NCBI RefSeq assembly: GCF_003475325.1
Contig: NZ_QRQC01000019.1
Coordinates: forward strand, 1-46,219
Direction of reading: 5' to 3'
Length of the DNA: 46,219 bases
Source of the DNA: Collinsella sp. AF33-16
Lineage (GTDB): Bacteria; Actinomycetota; Coriobacteriia; Coriobacteriales; Coriobacteriaceae
The position numbers and the translations under genes are program-made. Of the stretch, positions 7,900-16,562 are shown piece by piece. The notes under the pieces were generated by a model that was not told where the DNA came from, did no database searches, and was given only the letters and a program-made list of their open reading frames with translations. Position 1 is the stretch's first letter, and the number at the start of each line of letters is the position of its first letter.

Positions 7900-8343
7900 A
7901 TGGCAAAAGAGGGAAAGAAGCCGATCGGCAAGATTGTCCTAGGCGTCATCGTGGTGCTGGTTATCGTCGGTGCCGTGGGCTCTATGGGTGGCAATTCAAC
8001 CGATTCGTCTGCGAGCGATTCGGCAAAATCTGCCGAGACGACACAGCAGGCTGAGGAGCAAAAAGAACCGCAAGAACCGTATACCATTGCTGACGAGGCT
8101 GAAGACACCTCCAATCAGTTTGCCTATAAGATCACGGGCACGCTGACCAATAACACGGACAAGGAAAAGAGCTACATTCAGATTGAGTATGTTCTGTATG
8201 ATGCCGATGGCAACCAGGTTGGAACGGCTCTTGCAAACACCAATCTTCTGAAGGCGGGCGGCTCCTGGAAGTTCGAGGCGCTGGGTACGGTGTCTCCCGA
8301 CCAGGTTGCTAGCTGGGAGCGTTCGGACGTAAGCGGTTTCTAG
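7900..8343 (+). CDS. Membrane-anchored FxLYD-domain protein
   Basis: A 147-residue protein: a short Lys-rich start, one transmembrane or signal-anchor helix (about residues 11-30), a Ser/Thr/Glu-rich linker, then an extracytoplasmic domain with the FxLYD pattern (QIEYVLYDADGNQVGTALAN, LKAGGSWKFEA). FxLYD domains are beta-sandwiches of unknown ligand on Gram-positive surface proteins. The ATG is used because the SD GGAAGGA precedes it. The HTH gene follows 32 nt after the stop. Confidence 0.75.
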   Translation: MAKEGKKPIGKIVLGVIVVLVIVGAVGSMGGNSTDSSASDSAKSAETTQQAEEQKEPQEPYTIADEAEDTSNQFAYKITGTLTNNTDKEKSYIQIEYVLYDADGNQVGTALANTNLLKAGGSWKFEALGTVSPDQVASWERSDVSGF

Positions 8344-8375
8344 CATGTTGCATGCACTGGGGGAGGTGAAGTCGT

Positions 8376-8798
8376 ATGCCCGATAAAAAGCTGACCGAGG
8401 AGTTGCTCAATGAGCTTCTCGATGCGCCGAACATCGATGGCTATATCAGGGAGCACGACTTTGCCGCCCCGTCGCTTTCGGACTACCTGAAGCAGCTGCT
8501 GCAGGAAAAGGGCTTGGAGCGTTCGCGCGTGGTGCGTATGGCCGACCTCAACGAGACCTTTGGCTATCAGATCTTTACTGGTTCGCGCAATCCGAGTCGC
8601 AATAAGGTGCTGCAGATTGCCTTTGCGATGGCGCTGACGCTCAAAGAGGCCAACCGTGCACTGACGGCTGCCGGGGTAAGCGTCCTCAACTGCAAGGATC
8701 GCCGTGATGCGATTATCATCTTTTGCATCGATCGCGGGTGCAGCCTCCAAAAGGTCAACGAGGAGCTGTATCGCTTTGGCGAGGAGACGGTGAGTTAG
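8376..8798 (+). CDS. HTH-type regulator, kinase-associated
   Basis: A 140-residue cytoplasmic protein. The middle (about residues 46-92: ERSRVVRMADLNETFGYQIF, SRNKVLQIAFAMALTLKEAN) has the helix spacing of an XRE/Cro-like helix-turn-helix; the C-terminal part (DRRDAIIIFCIDRGCSLQKV) is typical of small HTH proteins encoded beside Ser/Thr kinases in Gram-positive bacteria. GGGAGGTGAAG precedes the ATG. It may be a phosphorylation target or regulator of the next gene; that is inference from proximity. Confidence 0.65.
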   Translation: MPDKKLTEELLNELLDAPNIDGYIREHDFAAPSLSDYLKQLLQEKGLERSRVVRMADLNETFGYQIFTGSRNPSRNKVLQIAFAMALTLKEANRALTAAGVSVLNCKDRRDAIIIFCIDRGCSLQKVNEELYRFGEETVS

Positions 8799-8884
8799 CG
8801 GCTGATATCTGAGCCGGCGGAGCTGCCGAACAACGATGCAAGCGAACGGGGCGCGGATGCCATGGGGTGTCTGCGCCCTGCGCT

Positions 8885-10276
8885 ATGATGGAGGCTATGG
8901 ATACTCAGACCACAACATATTCCGATGACGAGCTGACCGCAGCGCTTGCCGAACATCTGGCGTCGCTCGATCGCGACGACAGCTATCGCGTGGAGCGTGT
9001 ACTTAAGCGCTCGTCCGTTGAAACAACCGAGCTCGTGTACTTTGAAGGAACCGGCGGTGGTTCGCTCGGCCCCTTTGTCCGTAAACGCATCGATGCTTCG
9101 GCTCAAATCGGCGGGGCATACGAGCGTCTGTTTGCCGCCCAGCGGGCAGGCAGGCGTTTTGAGCACCTGCCCAGAATCGTCGATTGTCGTCGTGTGGGCG
9201 ACGAGCTCAACGTGGTTATGGAATACATCGAAGGGGAGACGCTCGGGGTGCTGGTGGACCGTCTGGGAGCCACCCCCGATTATGCGCGTGAATTGTATCC
9301 TGCCCTATGCGATGCCGTGGGCGAGCTCCACGCCGGTTTTGCAATGGCGGGGGAGACGTCGGCGCCGGTGATCCATCGCGACCTCAAACCGTCGAATATC
9401 ATCGTGACGGGTGCGAACTGTACGCTCGATGAGGGCCTGACGTTTTCATCGCTGGTGATTATCGACTTGGGGATCGCGCGCGTATGGCGCGATGGCGCCG
9501 ATGCCGACACCGTCAAGTTTGGCACGCGACCCTATGCGCCGCCCGAGCAGTATGGGTTTGGGCAGACGAGTGTGCGCAGCGACGTCTACGCACTTGGCGC
9601 CCTGTTGTTCTTCTGCTTGACGGGAATCGACCCTAAACCAGGGCTCGACATGCGCGAGCAATGCGAGGCGCGTGGCATTCCCACTCCACTTTCCGATGTC
9701 ATCTGCATGTCGATGGCGCTCGACCCGGCTAAGCGTTTTGCGAGTGCGGAAGCGTTGGGACGGGCTACGCGCGCGGCATACGATCTGAGTCGCCCCGTGC
9801 GGCCTCCTGCGCCTGCGCCTGTCCGTACTCCGGCCTCGGAGACGGTGTTGACGCCCCAAGGGCTCCAGAACCCCGCAGGGCTTCCTAGGCCTGCCGCCTC
9901 CGCTGCATGCGGTCTGCTCTCTCGCGTTCCGGAGTCTCTGGGGCGCATTTGGAATACGCTTGTCTGCTTCTCGCTACTTGTGTTCTTTGCCGGAAGTCAC
10001 TTTGCCGTCTTTCACCCCACGGGAGCAAACCAAGGCTACCCGACGTGGCTTCTCATAATCGAGTATTTTTTCTTTGTTGATGGCCTTATGGTGCTTATGC
10101 ATTTTGCGCTGCTCGATAAGCGCCGTCTTCGTCGGCGATTCGTACTGCTCGACAGCTATCGCGGCAAGAAACTCGCGAAACTCTGGCTCAAGGCATTGGG
10201 TGTGCTGCTCCTATGCATGATCGTCATAGTCGCGGTTGCCAATGCGACCGGCGTCGTCGATACCTCCGCTACCTAA
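8885..10276 (+). CDS. Membrane-associated Ser/Thr protein kinase
   Basis: An N-terminal Hanks-type kinase domain: MEYIEGETL hinge, catalytic loop HRDLKPSNIIV, DLG in place of DFG (VIIDLGIARVW), activation segment FGTRPYAPPEQYG and SDVYALGALLF. Then comes a Pro-rich linker (about residues 300-330) and three hydrophobic helices near the C-terminus (about 360-378, 386-408 and 432-455). It probably phosphorylates Ser/Thr in response to an envelope signal; no PASTA repeats are present. Start choice is uncertain: ATG 8885, 8888 or 8897 are all possible; GGAGG is only 2 nt before 8897. The kinase core is unaffected. Confidence 0.85.
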   Translation: MMEAMDTQTTTYSDDELTAALAEHLASLDRDDSYRVERVLKRSSVETTELVYFEGTGGGSLGPFVRKRIDASAQIGGAYERLFAAQRAGRRFEHLPRIVDCRRVGDELNVVMEYIEGETLGVLVDRLGATPDYARELYPALCDAVGELHAGFAMAGETSAPVIHRDLKPSNIIVTGANCTLDEGLTFSSLVIIDLGIARVWRDGADADTVKFGTRPYAPPEQYGFGQTSVRSDVYALGALLFFCLTGIDPKPGLDMREQCEARGIPTPLSDVICMSMALDPAKRFASAEALGRATRAAYDLSRPVRPPAPAPVRTPASETVLTPQGLQNPAGLPRPAASAACGLLSRVPESLGRIWNTLVCFSLLVFFAGSHFAVFHPTGANQGYPTWLLIIEYFFFVDGLMVLMHFALLDKRRLRRRFVLLDSYRGKKLAKLWLKALGVLLLCMIVIVAVANATGVVDTSAT

Positions 10277-10280
10277 AAGA

Positions 10281-10303
10281 AAAGGGCCCCATTGGGGCCC
10301 TTT
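10281..10303. terminator. Bidirectional intrinsic terminator
   Basis: AAAGGGCCCC-att-GGGGCCCTTT, a perfect 10-bp stem with A- and T-rich ends, between the convergent kinase and peptidoglycan hydrolase genes. Confidence 0.85.
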
Positions 10304-10313
10304 GCAGTTGCAC

Positions 10314-11447
10314 CTAGATGCGGTTCATCTGAGTGGCGACTTTGTTGTACCAGTCCTGCCACGTGGGCGGGCAGTACTTTTTGGCCGCTGCCGGGGTAAG
10401 GGTGGAGCCGTAGTTGGCGCCCAGATAGGCAACGTGAGCGGAGATGCCCTCGCTCCAGCTGCCAAAGCTGCGCCAACCGCCGCCACGGGCACTCCAGCCC
10501 CAGGCGTTGTAAGAATTGGCGCAATAAGCACCCTTGGTGCTCTCGATGCAGGCGATGGCGGGGGACCAACGGGGGTCGACACCGGTATTCCAAGCGGCGA
10601 CGGCAAAGTTATAGCCCTGGCCTGCCATGGGGGAGCCGGCGAGATAATTGTCGATGCGGCTCGTCCACTCATTAATGAACGAATCGTAATCGGAACTACC
10701 GGTATTGGAGTTGTTCACCGTGGTGTCTATGGTGGTGTTGGTGTTGGTGGCCTGGCTGCTGGAATTGCCGCCGCTTACGCCCTCGCCCGAGAGCTTCTCG
10801 GCGGCAGCGGCCTTATCGGCCTCAAGCTTGGCAAGCTCGGCGGCATTTTCCTGCTCGGCTTTTGCCTGTGCCTCGCTGCGGAGCTGCTGGGCCTGCGCCA
10901 GCGCATCCTCGGCGTTTTTCTGCTCTGCCTCAAGCTGTGACTTGGCCTGCTGGAGCTCGGCCTTGTTCTGCTCGAGTTCGGTTTGCATATTATTGAGCTC
11001 TTCGATCTCGTCGACGCTCGAGCTCGTGATCTGGTTGGTGTATTTGCAGGTCGTGATGAACTCACCCAGGCTCTGCGCATTGACCAGGAAGCTCACGATG
11101 GGATTGGTGCCTTTCTGATACTTGTACAGATCGCGCATGGCGGAGCTTGCCTTGGCCTGCTGCTCGGGAAGTTTAGCCTCGATTTCCTCGATGCTTGCCT
11201 CATTGGAGTCAATCTGCTTTTGCAGGTCATCGAGTTTGGTGCGGGCGTCGTTGTAGGCGCTCGTGGCGGCTTCGATCTTCTGCTGGGCTGCGGAAAGCTG
11301 GTCCTGCGTTGCCTGCGAGGCGGCATACGCCGCAACGGGGGAGAGCATCGGCGTGGCCGTCAGCGCAACGGCGAGCGCGGCGCTCGTGATGATACGAGCC
11401 GGCTTCGACGCAATGAGCGCTGCGGTGCGATGATTCGAATGCTGCAT
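10314..11447 (-). CDS. Secreted coiled-coil peptidoglycan hydrolase, lysozyme-like C-terminal domain
   Basis: A 377-residue precursor: signal peptide (about residues 15-43, ending PVAAYAAS), a PcsB-like coiled coil (about 44-200) interrupted by FLVNAQSLGEF as in PcsB/CwlO N-domains, a Gly/Ser/Thr/Asn linker, and a C-terminal lysozyme-like domain (about 255-370) with a likely catalytic Glu in ACIESTKGAY and the NAWGW motif. It probably cleaves glycan strands during cell separation and may be held inactive by its coiled coil. The start is ATG 11445-11447 with AGAGGG upstream; TTG 11462 is less likely. It lies beside the D-Asp ligase genes, another cell-wall function. Confidence 0.8.
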   Translation of the reverse strand: MQHSNHRTAALIASKPARIITSAALAVALTATPMLSPVAAYAASQATQDQLSAAQQKIEAATSAYNDARTKLDDLQKQIDSNEASIEEIEAKLPEQQAKASSAMRDLYKYQKGTNPIVSFLVNAQSLGEFITTCKYTNQITSSSVDEIEELNNMQTELEQNKAELQQAKSQLEAEQKNAEDALAQAQQLRSEAQAKAEQENAAELAKLEADKAAAAEKLSGEGVSGGNSSSQATNTNTTIDTTVNNSNTGSSDYDSFINEWTSRIDNYLAGSPMAGQGYNFAVAAWNTGVDPRWSPAIACIESTKGAYCANSYNAWGWSARGGGWRSFGSWSEGISAHVAYLGANYGSTLTPAAAKKYCPPTWQDWYNKVATQMNRI

Positions 11448-11510
11448 CCAGTCCCTCTGCAATCAATCGTAGGTTATGGTTCGAACGGTATTCTACTACT
11501 GCTTTCGACC

Positions 11511-11548
11511 TCAACTTGAACCTTAAAGGTTCCAAAGGGTCAAGTTGA
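11511..11548. promoter_or_regulatory. Nested inverted repeats in a gene-free stretch
   Basis: The 390-bp gap 11448-11839 carries no credible gene. It holds TCAACTTGA (11511-11519) matched by TCAAGTTGA (11540-11548), enclosing the perfect palindrome GAACCTTAAAGGTTC (11518-11532). This could be an operator for the divergent hydrolase/ligase genes or a folded RNA. Confidence 0.4.
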
Positions 11549-11623
11549 ACTTGAGGCTTTGGCTTTGACCTGCAGTTATGATGAATTGTTGAGAAACCAT
11601 AGAGTTCAACTTTAACGTTACGG

Positions 11624-11646
11624 AACCCTGTCGAGAGGGTTTTTTT
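11624..11646 (+). terminator. Intrinsic terminator not preceded by a gene
   Basis: AACCCT-gtcgag-AGGGTT followed by a run of Ts on the plus strand. The nearest plus-strand gene ends 1.3 kb upstream, so it would end a short non-coding transcript or attenuate the ligase operon. Confidence 0.5.
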
Positions 11647-11752
11647 ATCAAAAGTCGCCTCATGTGGGGTTTTGCAACTACAGGGTCCCATCACGGCGAG
11701 GGCGGATTTCATGCTGGACGATTACGTCGATTGCCATAGATACGGTGGAGCT

Positions 11753-11782
11753 TTGGGCGCCGGCGGCTTGGCACGCTAGAAT
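11753..11782 (+). promoter_or_regulatory. Candidate promoter of the D-Asp ligase gene
   Basis: TTGGGC (11753-11758) and TAGAAT (11777-11782), spacer 18 nt, 57 nt before the start codon. Good -10, moderate -35. Confidence 0.5.
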
Positions 11783-11839
11783 AAATCAGTTGCGCAAAGA
11801 CCGCCCCGTTGTGTGGGCAGTTCATGATAGGAAGTTTCC

Positions 11840-13096
11840 ATGGCATTGCAGTTTACAGAGCGCGAGTTCATTCCCGTGCTGCTCGGTGGCGACATCAACG
11901 CCTATTCGGTGGCGCGCGCCTTCTATGAGGAGTACCAGGTCAAGAGTCTGGTCTTTGGCAAGTATCAGACGGGTCCCGCGTACCGCAGCCAGATTATCGA
12001 CTACACGCCCAACGTGGATATCGATACCATGTCCGTGATGCTCAGGACCGTCAACGGCATTGCCCAAGCGCATGCCGATAAGACGATTGTCCTTGTGGGC
12101 TGTGGCGATAACTATGTTGCCCTCGTGGCTCAGGCCAAGGATGCCCATGAGTTGGCGGATAACATCGTCGCGCCTTACGCTCCCTATAGCATGCTTGAGC
12201 AGTGTCAGAAGAAGGAGATCTTCTACGAGCTGTGCGAGAAGCATGGCGTGCCCTATCCGCATACCTTTACCTTCACCATGGCGATGCTGAACGCCCAAGG
12301 CGAGGCGCCTGCCGAAGTGCTCGACCAGATCGATTTTCCCTACCCGATGATTCTGAAGCCTTCTGACGGCATCATGTGGTGGCAGCACGAGTTCGAGGGC
12401 CAGAAAAAGGCCTATGAGATTGCCGACCGTGCCGAGCTGGAACAGGTCATTCGTGACTCGTATGCCAGCGGCTACACCGACGACCTGATCTTGCAGGATC
12501 GCGTGCCCGGCAATGACGAGTACATGCGCGTGCTCACCAGTTATTCCGACCGCAACGGCAAGGTGCGCATGATGTGCCTGGGTCACGTGCTGCTCGAGGA
12601 GCATCAGCCTCACGGTGTCGGCAACCACGCCTGTATCATCACCGAGCCCAATGACGAGCTCATGGGCGGCGTGCGCAAGTTGCTCGAGGACCTTCACTTT
12701 GTGGGCTATTCCAACTTTGACGTTAAGTACGACGAGCGCGACGGCTCGTTTAAGTTCTTCGATTTCAACACGCGCCAAGGTCGCAGCAACTACTACGTCA
12801 CTAACAGCGGCTTTAACGTTGCCAAGTATGTGGTGGACGAGTATGTGTTCAACCGCCCGTTTGAGCCGGAGTTTGTGACGGCGCAGGACGAGGCGCTGTG
12901 GATGGTCGTTCCCATGGGGGTCGTCGACAAGTACGTCAAGGATCCCGAGCTGCGCGCTAAGGTGCATCGCCTGGACAAGGAAGGCAAGGGCGCCGACCCT
13001 TCGTTTATGAAGGGCGACTTTGTCTTTAACCGCTGGCTGCGCATGTGGCACACCAAGCTGCGCCACTTTAAGCTGTTCAAGACGTATTACAAGTAG
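11840..13096 (+). CDS. ATP-grasp D-aspartate ligase (Aslfm-like), peptidoglycan cross-bridge
   Basis: A 418-residue ATP-grasp protein with the N-terminal signature of D-Asp ligases (FIPVLLGGDINAYSVARAFYE), an ATP-binding lysine in ILKPSDGIMWW and metal-binding residues in FFDFNTRQGRSNYY. In Enterococcus faecium the Aslfm ligase adds D-Asp to the side chain of the stem-peptide diamino acid, and its gene is next to an aspartate racemase, exactly as here (racemase ATG 84 nt downstream). Some Collinsella are described with A4beta-type walls containing D-Asp, which fits. Other ATP-grasp ligases are possible, but the pairing makes this the best call. AGGAAG precedes the ATG. Confidence 0.8.
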   Translation: MALQFTEREFIPVLLGGDINAYSVARAFYEEYQVKSLVFGKYQTGPAYRSQIIDYTPNVDIDTMSVMLRTVNGIAQAHADKTIVLVGCGDNYVALVAQAKDAHELADNIVAPYAPYSMLEQCQKKEIFYELCEKHGVPYPHTFTFTMAMLNAQGEAPAEVLDQIDFPYPMILKPSDGIMWWQHEFEGQKKAYEIADRAELEQVIRDSYASGYTDDLILQDRVPGNDEYMRVLTSYSDRNGKVRMMCLGHVLLEEHQPHGVGNHACIITEPNDELMGGVRKLLEDLHFVGYSNFDVKYDERDGSFKFFDFNTRQGRSNYYVTNSGFNVAKYVVDEYVFNRPFEPEFVTAQDEALWMVVPMGVVDKYVKDPELRAKVHRLDKEGKGADPSFMKGDFVFNRWLRMWHTKLRHFKLFKTYYK

Positions 13097-13180
13097 ATGA
13101 GTGCGGCGCCCGTCCGGTTTACATCGGGCGGGCGCGGGTATGATACGCGCAATTGCGCAAGCGTCACCAAGGAGGCGGCG

Positions 13181-13927
13181 ATGGAAAAGCTGGGAGTTAT
13201 CGGCGGCATGGGCGCCGAGGCCACGTCGTATTACTACGACCAGGTGGTGCGCCATACGGCTGCTGCCTGCGATCAGGAACATATCGACATGGTGGTGCTC
13301 TCCAAGTCGACCATGCCCGACCGCACGCTTGCCATTAAGACCGGCGAGCATGCCAAGCTGCTGGCGACCATGAAAGAGTGTGCCCAGGCACTCGAGTCGC
13401 TGGGCTGTGCGCACATTGCCATTCCCTGCAACACGTCGCACTACTTCTACGACCAGATCCAGTCGTTTACGAAGGTGCCGATTATCCACATGCCGCGTGA
13501 GTCGGTGCGCTATGCCCTTGCGGGTGCGGTGATGGGGGAGTGCGAGTTCGACCCCAACCTGAGTATGCCGGCCGAGCCGGTGCACAAGATTGGCATTATG
13601 GGCACCGACGGAACCGTGGGCGCGGGCGTCTACGGCCGCGAATGCGAGGCTGCGGGTGTTGAGGTCGTCTATCCCAGCGAGAAACGTCAGAACGATGTGA
13701 TGTCGCTTATCTACGATGATGTGAAGGCCGGACGTGAGCCCGATATGGATAAGTTCGACCGCGTGATGTGGGAGTTCGCCCGTAGCGGCTGCGACCGTGT
13801 CATTCTGGCCTGCACCGAGCTATCGGTGCTGCAGAAGTATCGAGAGATGCCCGAGATCACCCTCGATGCCATGGATGTCCTGGTGCGCGAATCCATCATC
13901 CGCAGCGGCGCTCCCTACCGCCTCTAG
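13181..13927 (+). CDS. Aspartate racemase (Asp/Glu racemase family)
   Basis: A 248-residue PLP-independent racemase: N-terminal KLGVIGGMGAEAT, first catalytic Cys in IPCNTSHYFYD, second in ILACTELSVL. It interconverts L- and D-aspartate, supplying D-Asp to the ligase encoded immediately upstream. AAGGAGG is 6 nt before the ATG; in-frame codons further upstream (13097 onward) do not resemble the family. The two cysteines are intact, so activity is expected. Confidence 0.87.
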   Translation: MEKLGVIGGMGAEATSYYYDQVVRHTAAACDQEHIDMVVLSKSTMPDRTLAIKTGEHAKLLATMKECAQALESLGCAHIAIPCNTSHYFYDQIQSFTKVPIIHMPRESVRYALAGAVMGECEFDPNLSMPAEPVHKIGIMGTDGTVGAGVYGRECEAAGVEVVYPSEKRQNDVMSLIYDDVKAGREPDMDKFDRVMWEFARSGCDRVILACTELSVLQKYREMPEITLDAMDVLVRESIIRSGAPYRL

Positions 13928-13990
13928 CTTCCGACCTGCCAAAAAAGGGACAGGTTAATTTTGGTAGATTTTATCTGGTGAAACAGTAAA

Positions 13991-14025
13991 GGCCTCGGCT
14001 CGTTTGGTGCGAGCCGAGGCCTTTT
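13991..14025. terminator. Bidirectional intrinsic terminator
   Basis: GGCCTCGGCTCG pairs perfectly with CGAGCCGAGGCC, followed by TTTT, between the convergent racemase and ecfT. Before it, CCAAAA/TTTTGG (13940-13965) forms a weak second hairpin. Confidence 0.85.
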
Positions 14026-14053
14026 GCGTTGGGTGGTTGCTGTCGGTGGTGAA

Positions 14054-14800
14054 CTAGAACAGGAAGCCGATGGCGATGAGGGCGATGCTGACGATGAGCA
14101 CGGCGATGTCCAGGCCCTTGATGGGGTAGCGCTTGTACGAGCTGGCGCGTGTACGCAGATAGAAGCCGCGCTGTTCTGCCGCCAAGGCTGTGGCATCGGT
14201 CTTGCCCACGCTCGAGATGAGCAGTGGCACGCACAGTGGCAGCATGAGCTTAAGCTTCTTGATGGGGTTCTTGGTGTCGTACTCGACGCCGCGTGCGGTC
14301 TGCGCTTCCATGATGGCGTTCATCTCCTGACCAAACACCGGCACAAAGCGTAGCGCCGTGGTAAAGGTGAAGGCATAGCGATACGGCACGTGCAGCACCT
14401 CGACGCAGGCGTTGGCAAGGTCGTTGAGCTTGGTCACCATGAGCATGAGGATGAGTGGTAACGCCACGCCCAGCAGGCGCAGGCAGGCCTTCGATCCCGT
14501 GATGAGGCCCGTGTCGGTGATAAAGCCCCACACCACGTTGCCATCGCGCATAAAGGCTAGCTGGAGCACCAGCATGATAAGCGCGAGCGGAATCAGCAAC
14601 TTGAGCAACGAGAACAGACGGTCGACGACACCGGCATAGGCGCCCAGTGCGAGGGTGAGTGCCAAAAAGCCCAACAGCGCCACGTAGGTGTCGGACAGGA
14701 AGATGCCGATGATGATGGCGGCGGCAAGGCCCAGTTTGACGACCGGGTTCAAGCGGTGCAGCAGTGTGTCGCCCGGCATGTAGTCGATGACGTTAACCAC
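14054..14800 (-). CDS. ecfT: ECF transporter transmembrane component EcfT
   Basis: A 248-residue membrane protein with about five to six helices and the coupling-helix motif AQTARGVEYDT (Ala-Arg-Gly of EcfT). It couples the ATPases to the S component. Start: GTG at 14798-14800 (MVNVIDYMPGDTLLHRLNP), 10 nt after AAGGAG and overlapping the ecfA stop as GTGGTTAA; ATG 14833 would give a longer, less typical N-terminus. It is the last gene of the S-A-T operon. Confidence 0.88.
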   Translation of the reverse strand: MVNVIDYMPGDTLLHRLNPVVKLGLAAAIIIGIFLSDTYVALLGFLALTLALGAYAGVVDRLFSLLKLLIPLALIMLVLQLAFMRDGNVVWGFITDTGLITGSKACLRLLGVALPLILMLMVTKLNDLANACVEVLHVPYRYAFTFTTALRFVPVFGQEMNAIMEAQTARGVEYDTKNPIKKLKLMLPLCVPLLISSVGKTDATALAAEQRGFYLRTRASSYKRYPIKGLDIAVLIVSIALIAIGFLF

Positions 14801-16544
14801 GGCGGACCATCTCCTTGGTAATGCGAACGACATCGGTGACCTCGCTCACCTGCGCAAAAGCGGGCGAGACGGAAGATGCCAGACGGCGCGAGAGTTCAAT
14901 AACCTGGGGCGGCTCAACATAGGCACGCTGCATGAGATCGATGTTCGAGAATAGCTCGTGCGTGCGGCCGCGGTCGAGGATGCGACCGTCGGCCATTACC
15001 ACAATGCGCTCGGCAAAATCCGAGACGACTTCCATATCGTGGCAGACCATGATAACGGCGCAGCCGCGCTCGGCCATGGTGCGCACCGTTTCCATGACGG
15101 TCATGCACTCGCGGTAATCAAGGCCGCTCGTGGGCTCGTCGAGCACGACGATCTTGGGCTCAACCACTACGACGGAGGCAAGCGCCACCATTTGTCGCTG
15201 GCCGCGCGAAAGCGAGAAAGGTGCCTCATCGGCAGGCAGGCCAAAGCGGTCGATAACGAGTCGAGCGCGACGCAGAGCCTCGGCACGGTCGATGCCGGCA
15301 AGCTCCAGGCCAAAAGCGACCTCGTCGAGTACGGTATCCTTGCAGATCTGGCGGTCGGGGTTTTGGAAGAGGGTTGCGACTTCGCGGGCGATGCGGCTCG
15401 TGGGAACGGCCGCGGTATCCAGTCCCGTGACGCGCACGCTGCCCGAGGCGGGCTTGAGCAGGCCTGTGAGCAGCTTGGTGAGCGTGGTCTTGCCGGCACC
15501 GTTTTGGCCGACGATGCCCACGAGCTCGCCGGGATAGAGCGTCAGGCTAAGGTCGTGTACGGCGGCGCCGCCATTGGGATAGGCAAACTCAACATGGTCG
15601 AAGGTGAGTACGGGTTCGGCGTCCTTGGCATGAGGGCGCAACGACGGTGCGTGCGGTGAGCCGGCGGGCGCCTGGGCTTCGCTGGCCGCGTGTGCGGGGT
15701 CGACGATGCCCGAAATCAGGCGCTCGGCCTCATCGACATCCAAGCAAGGGGTACCGCTTACCAGGCCATCGGCCTCGAGGCTATTGAAGATACGCGTGAC
15801 GCGAGGGCAGTCGACGCCGATGGCACGGAGCTCGTCGGTATGCGCGAAGACCTCGTGTGGTTCGCCCTGCAGCGCGATTTCGCCATGGTTGAGCACGAGC
15901 ACGCGGTTGCAGTACTCCGAGAGCAGGGCGACCTTTTGCTCAACGACGACGATGGTGATTCCAAGTGTGCGGTTTGCCTCACGCAGCGTCTCGAAGACCA
16001 ACGTGGAGCTGGCGGGGTCGAGTGCCGCGGTGGGCTCGTCGAGAACCAAGACGCGCGGACGCATGGCGAGGATGGCGGCGATGGCTACCTTTTGCTTCTG
16101 TCCGCCCGAGAGGGTGGCGATCTCGCGGTCGCGCAGGTCGCTGATGCCGACGGTCTCGAGCGTTTCGCTCACGCGCTGCTCGATCTGGTCGTGGGGAACG
16201 CCAAAGTTCTCGAGGCCAAAGAGCATCTCGTCCTCGACGACCGAGGCGACCATCTGCGTGTCGATATCCTGCAGCACGCTGCCGACGATTTGCGACACGT
16301 CGGTGAGCGAGGCTTCGCAGGTGTCGTGGCCGTTAACCATGACGGACCCAAAGAACGTGCCGGTGTAGTGGTGGGGCACGGCACCCGACAGGCAAGCGGC
16401 AAGCGTGGACTTGCCGGCGCCCGAGGGCCCGATGATGCCGATGAAATCTCCCTTGTTCACGCTGAGCGAGATGTGGCTGAGCGCCTGCTCGGTCTGCGTG
16501 CCATAGGAGAACGAGACATCGTCGACGTTGATGATCGTTTCCAT
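14793..16544 (-). CDS. ecfA: ECF transporter ATPase, two fused ABC domains
   Basis: A 583-residue protein with two complete ABC domains. First: Walker A GPSGAGKST, signature LSGGQKQ, Walker B VLVLDEPTAALD. Second (from about residue 310): GQNGAGKTT, LSRGQRQ, VVLDEPTSGLD. An Ala/Pro-rich linker (residues about 285-305) joins them. Most ECF systems encode EcfA1 and EcfA2 separately; the fused form is typical of dedicated systems in which S, A and T sit together. It powers uptake through EcfT and the S component. Confidence 0.92.
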   Translation of the reverse strand: METIINVDDVSFSYGTQTEQALSHISLSVNKGDFIGIIGPSGAGKSTLAACLSGAVPHHYTGTFFGSVMVNGHDTCEASLTDVSQIVGSVLQDIDTQMVASVVEDEMLFGLENFGVPHDQIEQRVSETLETVGISDLRDREIATLSGGQKQKVAIAAILAMRPRVLVLDEPTAALDPASSTLVFETLREANRTLGITIVVVEQKVALLSEYCNRVLVLNHGEIALQGEPHEVFAHTDELRAIGVDCPRVTRIFNSLEADGLVSGTPCLDVDEAERLISGIVDPAHAASEAQAPAGSPHAPSLRPHAKDAEPVLTFDHVEFAYPNGGAAVHDLSLTLYPGELVGIVGQNGAGKTTLTKLLTGLLKPASGSVRVTGLDTAAVPTSRIAREVATLFQNPDRQICKDTVLDEVAFGLELAGIDRAEALRRARLVIDRFGLPADEAPFSLSRGQRQMVALASVVVVEPKIVVLDEPTSGLDYRECMTVMETVRTMAERGCAVIMVCHDMEVVSDFAERIVVMADGRILDRGRTHELFSNIDLMQRAYVEPPQVIELSRRLASSVSPAFAQVSEVTDVVRITKEMVRRG

Positions 16545-16562
16545 GGATACCTTTCATAGTCA

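Noticed and set aside
8867..8884. GTG 8867 as kinase start
   Set aside because: No SD at that position; the downstream ATGs fit better.
11822..13585. 587-codon minus-strand frame opposite the D-Asp ligase and racemase
   Set aside because: It is antisense to two clearly recognised proteins and shows no domain.
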